NCBI RefSeq assembly: GCF_002934325.1
Contig: NZ_PTIV01000008.1
Location: 1-64,000 of the forward strand
Source of the DNA: Marinobacter persicus
GTDB taxonomy: Bacteria > Pseudomonadota > Gammaproteobacteria > Pseudomonadales > Oleiphilaceae
Length of the DNA: 64,000 nucleotides
Direction: 5' to 3'
This document shows, one piece after another, positions 9,558-16,789 of the stretch. The translations under genes and the position numbers were made by a program. Within the stretch, counting starts at the first letter, position 1. The number at the start of each line of letters is the position of its first letter. Below the pieces are notes generated by a model. The model did no database searches. It was not told the origin of the DNA and worked only from the letters and a program-made list of their open reading frames with translations.

Positions 9558-9611
9558 TGCGTCAATTCATGTCGTACTAGGCAATGTCTGAGTGCGACAT
9601 AATTTGACGCA
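9558..9611. promoter_or_regulatory. inverted-repeat operator between divergent genes
   Basis: Arm 1 (9558-9576, TGCGTCAATTCATGTCGTA) and arm 2 (9593-9611, TGCGACATAATTTGACGCA) form an imperfect 19-bp inverted repeat; 16 of 19 positions pair, with a 16-bp spacer. It lies between the starts of the phosphoesterase (9518) and the ADP-ribosylglycohydrolase (9652). The placement suggests one dimeric regulator controlling both genes. No regulator gene is adjacent. Confidence 0.6.
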
Positions 9612-9651
9612 TTGGTGAATTAAAGTGGTTGCAGCGATAAAGGAGAGACCT

Positions 9652-10554
9652 ATGACGAGCAAAACTGATTTTGGTAATGGCGCACTGCTAGGCTTAGCCG
9701 TGGGTGATGCATTGGGTACGACTGTGGAATTTCGCCGTCGCAATACCTTTGCGTTGCATACAGAGATGACTGGCGGGGGCGCTTTTGCGGTTAAGCCCGG
9801 AGAGTGGACCGATGACACCGCGATGGCGCTGTGCCTCGCCCAAAGCCTGATTGAGTGTCAGGGCTTTGATTCCAGAGATCAGTTAAGCCGTTATGTGCGC
9901 TGGATGGACGAGGGTTATATGGCATGCCAGCAAAAGTGCATTGATATCGGCAATACAACCCGTGAGGCTTTGCGCCGGTTCTCACGGACCCGGGTTGCCT
10001 ACGCTGGAACCGATAATCCGTTTGCCAGCGGAAACGGTGGGATTATGCGTCTGGCACCGGCCGTGATTGCGGCTGATGATGATGAAACCGCGCTGGCTTA
10101 TGCGGTAAACAGCAGCCGTGCTACCCACGCCAGTGCCGATTGTCTGGACGCTGCAGAGTTGTTGGCGGCTATTTTGTGGCAGCTGCGGGAAGGCGCTGAT
10201 TTGAAATCGGTACTGGAGAATGTACCCGACACCTCTGAACGCGGAATGAAGATTGGCCGGGTTAAGCACGGTTTTTTCAAGCATTTCACCCGGGATGAGA
10301 TTTCTTCCAGCGGCTATGTGATCGATACCCTGGAAGCTGCATTGTGGAGCTGCTATCACACAGAATGTTTTGAAGATGCCTTAATTGCGGCGGTGAATCT
10401 GGGCGACGATGCCGATACGGTTGGGGCGGTGACGGGTCAAATTGCCGGGGCGGCCTGGGGTGTGGCGTCTATTCCGGCTCGGTGGTTGGAGCCGTTGGCT
10501 TGGGGGAAGAAAATTTCCGGATTGGCCTGTGAACTTGCCGATATGGCTCGATAG
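9652..10554 (+). CDS. ADP-ribosylglycohydrolase (DraG-like)
   Basis: A 300-residue all-alpha ADP-ribosylglycohydrolase. The two dinuclear metal-binding motifs are present: EWTDDTAMA near the N-terminus and GDDADTVGAVTGQIAGA near the C-terminus, and NGGIMRLAP lies between them. Such enzymes remove ADP-ribose from proteins or nucleic acids. The ATG at 9652 follows AAAGGAGAGACCT and is preferred over a start nine codons earlier without such a site. It may reverse ADP-ribosylation in the island or counter an ADP-ribosylating toxin; no ADP-ribosyltransferase was seen in the window. Confidence 0.9.
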   Translation: MTSKTDFGNGALLGLAVGDALGTTVEFRRRNTFALHTEMTGGGAFAVKPGEWTDDTAMALCLAQSLIECQGFDSRDQLSRYVRWMDEGYMACQQKCIDIGNTTREALRRFSRTRVAYAGTDNPFASGNGGIMRLAPAVIAADDDETALAYAVNSSRATHASADCLDAAELLAAILWQLREGADLKSVLENVPDTSERGMKIGRVKHGFFKHFTRDEISSSGYVIDTLEAALWSCYHTECFEDALIAAVNLGDDADTVGAVTGQIAGAAWGVASIPARWLEPLAWGKKISGLACELADMAR

Positions 10555-10642
10555 GGCGGGTTTAACAATTACTGATGCCCGGCATGAAACGTTGACGCCA
10601 ATGGAGCGCCATCTTTCAGCTTTTGACATATAGGAGTCACTC

Positions 10643-11194
10643 TCAAAAGCTCCACCCGCTGATGTGTTCACGAATCAAGCCCAGCGCTTCCTGCATGTGC
10701 TCAAACCGGTGACTGCCTCCTGCAAAGGTATGCACCGGATAATACCCGTTCAATGCTTCGTAAGTTTCCCGCCAATCAATGACCTCATCGCCTTTATCCA
10801 ACAAAATCAGCCCATGGCCGTTTTGCGTCAATGTGTAGTAGGTTTCGACAACCGATTGTGTCAGTTCATAAGGCGAGCCCTGGTAATCCTGGCCGGTGCC
10901 GATGTGATTCTTCAGGGCTTTTGAGGGATCAACCACCGGGTTTATGGCTACAAACGGCATGCTTGCTTCAGTGGCCAGTATGCCGGCTAACCAGCCGCCC
11001 ATGGACGTTCCCACGATGACGTCCGGATTCACCTGCATCAGCTTGTCCAGGCTGTCCTCGATCACATCTTCGGCAGGCATTGTGTAGTCAATATTGTGGC
11101 CGCGCACCGGGCCCAGCATGGCGAGCGTATGAATCTTCGGACTGGCAATATCAAAGTGGCTGGCGAATCCGTGAAGGTAGTAGAAGCTTGGCAT
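10643..11194 (-). CDS. YqiA-like alpha/beta-hydrolase
   Basis: A 183-residue esterase of the YqiA/UPF0227 group. It begins with FYYLHGFASH (oxyanion-hole HGF) and has the nucleophile elbow GTSMGGW. A histidine in the C-terminal GGSHRFEH completes the likely triad. It sits between the HD-domain gene and the ADP-ribosylglycohydrolase inside the island, separated from the HD gene by a hairpin-rich gap. Family members hydrolyse short acyl esters; no specific substrate can be named. Confidence 0.8.
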   Translation of the reverse strand: MPSFYYLHGFASHFDIASPKIHTLAMLGPVRGHNIDYTMPAEDVIEDSLDKLMQVNPDVIVGTSMGGWLAGILATEASMPFVAINPVVDPSKALKNHIGTGQDYQGSPYELTQSVVETYYTLTQNGHGLILLDKGDEVIDWRETYEALNGYYPVHTFAGGSHRFEHMQEALGLIREHISGWSF

Positions 11195-11261
11195 GGTCGT
11201 TACGCAGTGGCTCTTTCAGGAGTTTTTGAGCCTTGACCATAGCACCGTTTGAATCTCATTT

Positions 11262-11303
11262 CCTCCGGTCGGAGGGGGTGTGGATGCCTCCTGCCACACC
11301 CCC
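11262..11303. other. tandem hairpins in intergenic gap
   Basis: Two perfect inverted repeats lie side by side between the HD-domain gene and the esterase gene. The first is CCTCCG-GT-CGGAGG (11262-11275). The second has 10-bp arms GGGGGTGTGG (11274-11283) and CCACACCCCC (11294-11303) with a 10-base loop. Neither is followed by a T-run on the minus strand, so a classical intrinsic terminator is uncertain. They could be an RNA-stability or processing element between the two minus-strand genes. Confidence 0.45.
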
Positions 11304-11324
11304 TTGATGGTGTAAGTACATCGT

Positions 11325-12278
11325 TTAACGGGCCTCAAGGGCGGGCAACCAGTAAGCATTTCGGCCAAGCTGACCAAAGCCTTTGGCCTGACGGTTCCGG
11401 TAGGCTTTTCGCTGGTTGTCCGCCATGGCACTTTGGCCATCGGCATCCCGAACGTAACGGGCTAGGGTCATGGCCGTAGGCTTGCCGTAACGGGCGCCGG
11501 GTGAGGCACAGGTCCAGATATGGCGCAAGGCCAGAGCCGCCTCTGGGTCCGCTCTGTCCAGATACGCCAGACCCAGGGCGCAGGCCTCCAGCGTCAGGTC
11601 TGCATGATCACAAAGACGCGCTGCAGCGGTAGGACGGCCTTTGACGTCACAGGTGTAGATTTTACCGATGTCGTGAAGCAACCCGGCTACAAAGCCGACT
11701 TCCTGCATCGCCCTAGACGTCTCGGGTTCATTCATCTGCACCATGCCCAGAACGCCTTTGGCGACTTCCAGGGAATGGACCAGCAAACCGCCTGGATAAT
11801 TGTGATGATAGTTCTGGCTGGCCGGTGTTTTCAAAAATACCTCCAGGCGACCCCGGCGCTCCAGCACTCGTGTCAGAAACGACTGCAAATGAACCGACTC
11901 CAGGCTGCGAACCGCACCGACCAGTTCATCCAATGCCTCGGGTTCCGGGCAGAAAACCCGTGGTAGGGTCTGCAACGCTGGTAGGCGGAGTACATCGGCC
12001 GGGGTTGGCCGGCGCATGTCAGTCAGTACCACCGTGCTTTCTTCGGGGCCCAGGCACACCTGACCTTTGACAGCGACCAGCTCCATCGGTCCCAGGCGCT
12101 CTGGAATCTCTATGGAATCCAGTACGGCGAGGGCAAAACAATCGGTGTGACTGCTGCTCAGGCGAAGTTTCAGATAGGGCAGACCTTCATCATCGAAGCG
12201 TGCAACGCGGCCAGTCAGTCGGTACGTGCCGGTGAAGGTTTCCTGCAGAATTGGGCGAAGTTCATTCAGTTTCATCAT
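11325..12278 (-). CDS. HD-domain phosphohydrolase with OB-fold-like N-terminus
   Basis: A 317-residue protein. The first 110 residues resemble an OB-fold nucleic-acid-binding domain (TGRVARFDDEGLPYLKLRL). The rest is an HD domain: HHNYPGGLLVHSLEVA supplies early histidines, GLLHDIGKI the HD pair, and LCDHADLTLEA a later ligand. The arrangement recalls YhaM-type exoribonucleases and TraI_2-like HD proteins of mobile elements. The ATG overlaps the integrase stop by 17 bp, so it is probably translated with the integrase. A role in processing element DNA or RNA is inference. Confidence 0.75.
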   Translation of the reverse strand: MMKLNELRPILQETFTGTYRLTGRVARFDDEGLPYLKLRLSSSHTDCFALAVLDSIEIPERLGPMELVAVKGQVCLGPEESTVVLTDMRRPTPADVLRLPALQTLPRVFCPEPEALDELVGAVRSLESVHLQSFLTRVLERRGRLEVFLKTPASQNYHHNYPGGLLVHSLEVAKGVLGMVQMNEPETSRAMQEVGFVAGLLHDIGKIYTCDVKGRPTAAARLCDHADLTLEACALGLAYLDRADPEAALALRHIWTCASPGARYGKPTAMTLARYVRDADGQSAMADNQRKAYRNRQAKGFGQLGRNAYWLPALEAR

Positions 12279-13497
12279 CCACCCCCTTGTCGGTGGTTAC
12301 ACGGCTTTGGATCAGGCGCTCAAAGGCACTGCCATCCATACGGGTCAGGTTCGGGATATACCGGGAATAGACCTTGAACAGCATTTCCGTGGAGGAATGC
12401 CCGAGCAGATGGGCAACCCATTCCGGATTTTCCCCAGAGGCCAACAGCAGCGTTGCTGCGGTATGTCGGGTTTGATAAGGCCGCCGCTTTTTAAGCTTCA
12501 AAGCCTCCAATAACGGATACCAAACTCGTTTGGTCACATTGTTGTGATCGAGAGGCTGGCCTTCACGATTGCAGAACACGTACTTGCTGAGCTTGCCGGT
12601 GGCCTCGTACTGGTTTTTCAAGGCTTCATAGACAGGCCCGAACATGGGAATCTCACGCTGGGAACCGTCGGTCTTGGTATACTCGGGTTGGCCATTCGCC
12701 AATGTCTCCCTAACCAGAATCTCCCGGTTTTTGAAATCCACGTGCTCCCATTTCAAACCATCAATTTCACCGGTGCGCATGCCGGTGTAGAAACGCACCT
12801 GGTAGTAATTGCGATAATCTTCCCGGACGTACTTGATGATCCGTTCCACCTCGTCCAGCGAGAAGGGCTGGATATGGACCTTCTGAAGCCTCAGCGGCTT
12901 GATGTTGCGGTAGGGGTTAGGCAAGTCATACCGCTCGGTTCCCTCAGTCAAAATCATCCGCAAAATAGCCATGTGGCTGTTAACGGTTTTGGGTGACACA
13001 AGACCATTCGCGCCACGGCCTTTACGGTTCGCCATTTTTGCCCGCAGGGCGAGAATGTGAGCTTTGGTGATCTCACTGAGGTGCTTTTTCTTGAGCGCCG
13101 GCTTTAGCGAACTTTCAAGAATGGACTCCACATTGCGCAGGTGAGAGGCGCGCCATTGGACCTTATTTTCCTGAAGCCACTGGTCTGCGAAGTCCGTGAA
13201 CAGAGGAGATTGCTCGACCTCCTGGTCTGTGATTGCAGTGGCTTGCTCATACTCACTGGTGCCCGGAATCAGTCCCTTTTTGATCAGTTTTTGCAGGTTT
13301 TTGCTATTAGGAAAAAATTCTGCATAGTTGAATTCACCGATCAGCATTTTGGCCTCCATGCGATCGATCAGGGCTTCCAGCTTTTTCCGGTTCTTCACGT
13401 TGTCGTTCAGGAGTGTCTGCTCGCGAAAGCGCATGCCCTCGTACCTGAAATCGATAAATAGCTTTTGGGTATCCTTACGAACACGAACCTTAGCCAT
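12262..13497 (-). CDS. tyrosine recombinase / island integrase (DUF3596-type arm domain)
   Basis: A 411-residue site-specific recombinase. The N-terminus (IDFRYEGMRFREQ, then EFNYAEFFPNSK) matches the DUF3596-type arm-DNA-binding domain, followed by a core-binding domain and the catalytic domain. Catalytic residues visible: R of TGMRTGE, R of YQTRHTAAT (with Tyr where many relatives have His, as in other integrases of this type), H of LLGHSS, and nucleophile Tyr377 in FKVYSRYI. The start at 13497 overlaps the excisionase-like gene. It is close to tRNA-fMet and presumably inserts and excises the island there. Confidence 0.93.
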   Translation of the reverse strand: MAKVRVRKDTQKLFIDFRYEGMRFREQTLLNDNVKNRKKLEALIDRMEAKMLIGEFNYAEFFPNSKNLQKLIKKGLIPGTSEYEQATAITDQEVEQSPLFTDFADQWLQENKVQWRASHLRNVESILESSLKPALKKKHLSEITKAHILALRAKMANRKGRGANGLVSPKTVNSHMAILRMILTEGTERYDLPNPYRNIKPLRLQKVHIQPFSLDEVERIIKYVREDYRNYYQVRFYTGMRTGEIDGLKWEHVDFKNREILVRETLANGQPEYTKTDGSQREIPMFGPVYEALKNQYEATGKLSKYVFCNREGQPLDHNNVTKRVWYPLLEALKLKKRRPYQTRHTAATLLLASGENPEWVAHLLGHSSTEMLFKVYSRYIPNLTRMDGSAFERLIQSRVTTDKGVDDETE

Positions 13498-13723
13498 GAC
13501 AAACGCCTCCACCAGCCATTGGGATCGAGAGGGTATCGTGGGCGCTGTTTAGCATGTCTTCTTCAATCACTTCCCAGATATAGAGGATTTTGCGGCCACC
13601 AAAAGGACGAATGTAGTGTTTGCCTTCGATCAGGACGCTATCCTTGAGGCATTGGCGAATGGTGCGTGAGTCGTACTTGATGCGATCGGACAACTCTTCA
13701 GTTGTCAGGTATGTGTTGTTCAT
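13490..13723 (-). CDS. excisionase-like DNA-binding protein
   Basis: A 77-residue protein beginning MNNTYLTTEELSDRIKYDSR. The segment LTTEELSDRIKYDSRTIRQ is a plausible winged-helix recognition unit, and GGRKILYIWEVIEED resembles the C-terminal part of AlpA/Xis-type proteins. The ATG at 13723 follows GAGGAT; an in-frame start 11 codons earlier is less likely. It overlaps the integrase start by 8 bp, the usual xis-int layout. It likely controls the direction of recombination and may also repress its own promoter. Confidence 0.7.
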   Translation of the reverse strand: MNNTYLTTEELSDRIKYDSRTIRQCLKDSVLIEGKHYIRPFGGRKILYIWEVIEEDMLNSAHDTLSIPMAGGGVCHG

Positions 13724-13757
13724 GCGACTATCCTCATCACTAACTTTAACGATCACA

Positions 13758-13775
13758 TGATAACTTTTGTTATCA
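13758..13775. promoter_or_regulatory. operator palindrome in int/xis-repressor control region
   Basis: A perfect inverted repeat TGATAAC-TTTT-GTTATCA lies in the 128-bp gap between the divergent xis-like gene (start 13723) and the HTH gene (start 13852). The same TGATAA half-site recurs to the right at about 13801 (GATGATAATTTC) and 13821 (TTGATAATTTT). The region is much more AT-rich than the surroundings. This is the expected position for binding of the Cro/CI-like protein encoded alongside. Confidence 0.65.
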
Positions 13776-13851
13776 CTTGATCATCAATATACATCGTTTG
13801 ATGATAATTTCAAGCGTCTTTTGATAATTTTATTTATCGGTTGGTCGTAGG

Positions 13852-14121
13852 ATGATTCGATACCACATCAAAGAGCTGATAGCTGACAAAGAATTTGAAG
13901 AAAAAAGAAGAATCACGATTGGTGAGATAGCAAAGGAGACAGGGATTAACCGGATGACGCTTTCGAAGATCATCAACCATCCAGGTCACAGCACTGTAAC
14001 TGACAATTTAGATAAGCTTTGCAACTACTTTGACTGCGATATTGATCGGCTGATTACTCATATCAAAGAGCCGGCAAAATCATCCTCAGATGAGGGCAAA
14101 GTAGAGGAGGACTCGCAGTAG
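13852..14121 (+). CDS. Cro/CI-like helix-turn-helix repressor
   Basis: An 89-residue protein with one XRE-type helix-turn-helix: TIGEIAKETGINRMTLSKII is the scaffold and recognition helix, followed by LDKLCNYFDCDIDRLITH, typical of small regulators with the HTH_26-type fold. It is transcribed away from xis-int across the AT-rich operator region. It probably holds the integration module silent. The lysine-rich start and lower GC content than the neighbours fit a mobile-element gene. Confidence 0.8.
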   Translation: MIRYHIKELIADKEFEEKRRITIGEIAKETGINRMTLSKIINHPGHSTVTDNLDKLCNYFDCDIDRLITHIKEPAKSSSDEGKVEEDSQ

Positions 14122-14203
14122 GGAAGGGGGCGGTTTGCTTTCGTGCCCCAAGATGACTTGCGGTCAAAACTGAAAAGGAAGCTAAGAAGCGGGTTTCAAA
14201 ATT

Positions 14204-14231
14204 GGCACGGTCAGGGCACGCTGAGGGCACG
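14204..14231. repeat. three GGCACG repeats at 11-bp spacing (possible integrase arm sites)
   Basis: GGCACG occurs at 14204, 14215 and 14226, exactly 11 bp apart, within a TGGCACGGTCAGGGCACG-type array. One helical turn of spacing on the element side of the tRNA attachment site is what would be expected for arm-type binding sites of a tyrosine integrase. No binding data exist here; the assignment is inference. Confidence 0.45.
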
Positions 14232-14255
14232 GAGCCAATTTTCACAAAGACAAAC

Positions 14256-14296
14256 AAAAAAGGCAGACCAGTAAGTTACTGATCTGCCTTTCTTTT
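14256..14296. terminator. bidirectional intrinsic terminator after tRNA-fMet
   Basis: A stem built from GGCAGACCAGTAA and TTACTGATCTGCC (one mismatch) is flanked by A-rich bases on the left and TTTCTTTT on the right. On the minus strand it lies directly after the tRNA 3' end and is followed by six T, so it would end tRNA transcription. On the plus strand it could also stop reading from the repressor gene. Confidence 0.75.
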
Positions 14297-14299
14297 ATA

Positions 14300-14376
<77 letters not shown>

Positions 14377-14486
14377 TCAAACTGGTTGTTAACCGGTGCG
14401 CCCGATCAACGTGAGGCGCATCATAATGATATTCCGGCGTTTTGCCAACCCGTTTTTTCAGATTTTGATGCAGGGTGGTTTGCGCA

Positions 14487-15038
14487 TCAGTTGCGGATGT
14501 TCACAACCTTGCCGTCCTCGAAGTTCACCACGATGGTGTTGAAGCGGGACTGCCAGTAACGCCAGCTGTCGCTTTCCAGAGACGGTGTGCGGTGCGCGGG
14601 CGGGTAGCCACGGGCAACCAGTACCGCATCCTTGCTCATGCCCGGTACCACGCGGCCATTTTCGATGGCTTCACGCTCCAGGTCGCTGAACTTGCTCAGG
14701 TTCACTTTTGAATCGCCGAAGTAGCGGTCGTAGATGCCGTCAATGCCCATGCCGGTGTACTTCTGCTTGTTCACCAGGGTCACTTCCATGCCGGTATCGA
14801 CCACACGGAAAGTAATGGTGCTACCGGAAGTGTCGAGGATCTGAACTTCGGAATTGACCGGAATCAGGGTGTCCACGGCGTAATGGGTGGTTTCCAGTTC
14901 GCCCTTGTAGGACCACATGTTGATCTGGGTAAGGGCCGTTTTGCCTTCCTTCTGCGGAATGGGGCTGCTGGAAGTGGCGGCACAGCCAGCGAGAACAGCA
15001 ACTGCGAACAGCGCGATCAGGGTTTTCGTGAGTTTCAT
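14487..15038 (-). CDS. outer-membrane lipoprotein with SmpA/OmlA-like C-terminus
   Basis: A 183-residue lipoprotein. The signal peptide ends in lipobox LAGC with the modified cysteine at position 19. The Ala-Ala after it favours outer-membrane sorting. The C-terminal part (VVPGMSKDAVLVARGYPPAHRTP, then a YW-containing strand and VVNFEDGKVVNI) resembles the BamE/SmpA-type fold found in cell-envelope lipoproteins. The ATG follows AAAAGGAGATC. The function is unknown; a structural or assembly role at the outer membrane is inference. It is the first chromosomal protein gene outside the island. Confidence 0.8.
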   Translation of the reverse strand: MKLTKTLIALFAVAVLAGCAATSSSPIPQKEGKTALTQINMWSYKGELETTHYAVDTLIPVNSEVQILDTSGSTITFRVVDTGMEVTLVNKQKYTGMGIDGIYDRYFGDSKVNLSKFSDLEREAIENGRVVPGMSKDAVLVARGYPPAHRTPSLESDSWRYWQSRFNTIVVNFEDGKVVNIRN

Positions 15039-15112
15039 CTACAGATCTCCTTTTCCTTGTCCATGTCTGATGCAGACAGTTGTAGATTACACCGGCTAAT
15101 GGCTCAACGCCA

Positions 15113-16753
15113 TCACACCATCGGATTGGCAATGGGAAGCTTGAGCGTGAACGTCGCGCCCTGGTTGGGGCTGGAATCGACGTTGATCTCGCCATGATGC
15201 TTCTCAATCACGGTGCGAACAAATGACAGGCCCAGCCCGGTGCCGTGAATGCCCGCCAGCTCACTGCTTTTCTGCCGGTAGTAACGGTCAAAGAGGTAGG
15301 GGAGTTCTTTGGCGTCGATACCGATGCCCTCGTCAGCGACCGCCAGGCAGGCCAGGTGGCCGGCCCGGTAAACCTCGATCTGGATGGATGAGCTTTCAGG
15401 GCTGTACTGGATGGCATTGGTCAGCAGGTTGATCACCGCTCGTTCCAGTAGTTCGGCGTTGCCGTTCAGCCAAAGATCCTCGGTACCATGAAGTTGCAGG
15501 GAAATCTGTTTTTCCTGGGCCTGCTCACAGATGCTGTCCCGTGCATTCTCGACGATGGCCAGCAATTCGCAATCGTAAAAGCGGGTCTCGGTAAGCTGCT
15601 CCGCCCGCGCCAGTTGTACGAATTCTTCAGCCAGGTGGTAGCTGCGGCGGGCGAGGCGGCCGAGTTGTTCGATCTGCTGGGCATCGATGTGGCCGGGATC
15701 GCGTTTGAGCTGTTCAATCAACGCCAGTTGGGAAACCAGCGGCGACCTGACATCGTGGGAGATGAAGTCGATGGCCTCACGGTGCTGGCGTTGCTGTTCA
15801 CGGAGCTCTGAAATGTCGGAAATATTGGCGATGATCCCTGGCTGGTTGCTGTCGGGCAGGGTGAACGGCGCGAAATGGATCAGGAAATCCTTGCCATGAA
15901 CCTTCAGGTCCACCGTGCGGCTTTCCTGTTGGGTGAGCGTGTCTGATACGGTTTCGTGCCATGGGGGCAGATCCCGGGGATCATGCCCCTCCAGGAGTGT
16001 TGTCAGGGGCATGCCGCTGAGGCTGGGCATGGGCTCACGAAACCAGCGCTCGATGTGGTGGTTGGCAAACAGGATCATACCCAACTGGTCGGTAACAATG
16101 ATGCCATCGGGCATATGCTCAAAACTGTGCCGGATGAACGCCTGTATCCGGGTTTGCCTCTCGGTGGCCAGGCGGACGTTTTCAATATGGGCCGAAATGT
16201 TCGCCAGGGCCGGGTGAGAGCTTTGGGTGGGGGTGTCCATGCAAAGGTCCAACCGCTGTAGATATCGCTGGATGACTTCCCGGCTCAGGTCATTACGCAG
16301 ACTCAGGCCAATCACGTATTCGGTGTCGCCGCGAGTCAGCCGAACCCAGCTGTGTTGTTGCTGATGGTACCAGTGGGCGGCCTCGGGAAGAGGGGGAGCC
16401 TCGTTCAGTCGCATGCCCTGTTGTTGGAGGATTTCGCCATTTTCCGCGAATAGCCAGCCCTCCGGTTGGAAAAGTGCCTGGAAGTGACGAAGCAGTTGTG
16501 CCGGGTGGCGAATGGCGGGCTCGCGCAAGGACAGGTCGGGAGCGCAGGTGATCGCCTCCATCTGATGCTTGAGAATGCGGTTGTTGATGGCCAGGCGGAT
16601 GCCGCTAACCACCGGGACGGCCAGCAGGGGCAGGAGCAGCACGTTGGCGACCCCCCAGTGGTGCTGCTCGGTTGCCAGGGCAAACAGGTAGCCGATGGCG
16701 ATCAGGCCGAGGGACCAGAGGGTTGTTTTTACTGCGAGCCAGTCCCTTTTCAT
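15113..16753 (-). CDS. membrane sensor histidine kinase with PAS domain
   Basis: A 546-residue kinase. Two N-terminal membrane helices (about 10-30 and 36-55) are followed by a cytoplasmic region, a PAS domain (about 210-320, MPDGIIVTDQLGMILFANH), the dimerisation domain with phospho-accepting His in DFISHDVRSP, and an ATPase domain with NLLTNAIQYS, DEGIGI and GTGLGLSF. It ends the response regulator-FecR-kinase operon and should phosphorylate the regulator at Asp51. The absence of a sizeable periplasmic loop suggests that it senses through the membrane or through a partner, possibly the FecR protein. Confidence 0.9.
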   Translation of the reverse strand: MKRDWLAVKTTLWSLGLIAIGYLFALATEQHHWGVANVLLLPLLAVPVVSGIRLAINNRILKHQMEAITCAPDLSLREPAIRHPAQLLRHFQALFQPEGWLFAENGEILQQQGMRLNEAPPLPEAAHWYHQQQHSWVRLTRGDTEYVIGLSLRNDLSREVIQRYLQRLDLCMDTPTQSSHPALANISAHIENVRLATERQTRIQAFIRHSFEHMPDGIIVTDQLGMILFANHHIERWFREPMPSLSGMPLTTLLEGHDPRDLPPWHETVSDTLTQQESRTVDLKVHGKDFLIHFAPFTLPDSNQPGIIANISDISELREQQRQHREAIDFISHDVRSPLVSQLALIEQLKRDPGHIDAQQIEQLGRLARRSYHLAEEFVQLARAEQLTETRFYDCELLAIVENARDSICEQAQEKQISLQLHGTEDLWLNGNAELLERAVINLLTNAIQYSPESSSIQIEVYRAGHLACLAVADEGIGIDAKELPYLFDRYYRQKSSELAGIHGTGLGLSFVRTVIEKHHGEINVDSSPNQGATFTLKLPIANPMV

Positions 16754-16789
16754 GCGCCTCGGTTTTATTATCGGTGTTAGTTCGTGCGG

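Noticed and set aside
11274..11303. Classical intrinsic terminator
   Set aside because: The stem is perfect, but no T-run follows on either strand, so I list it only as a hairpin.
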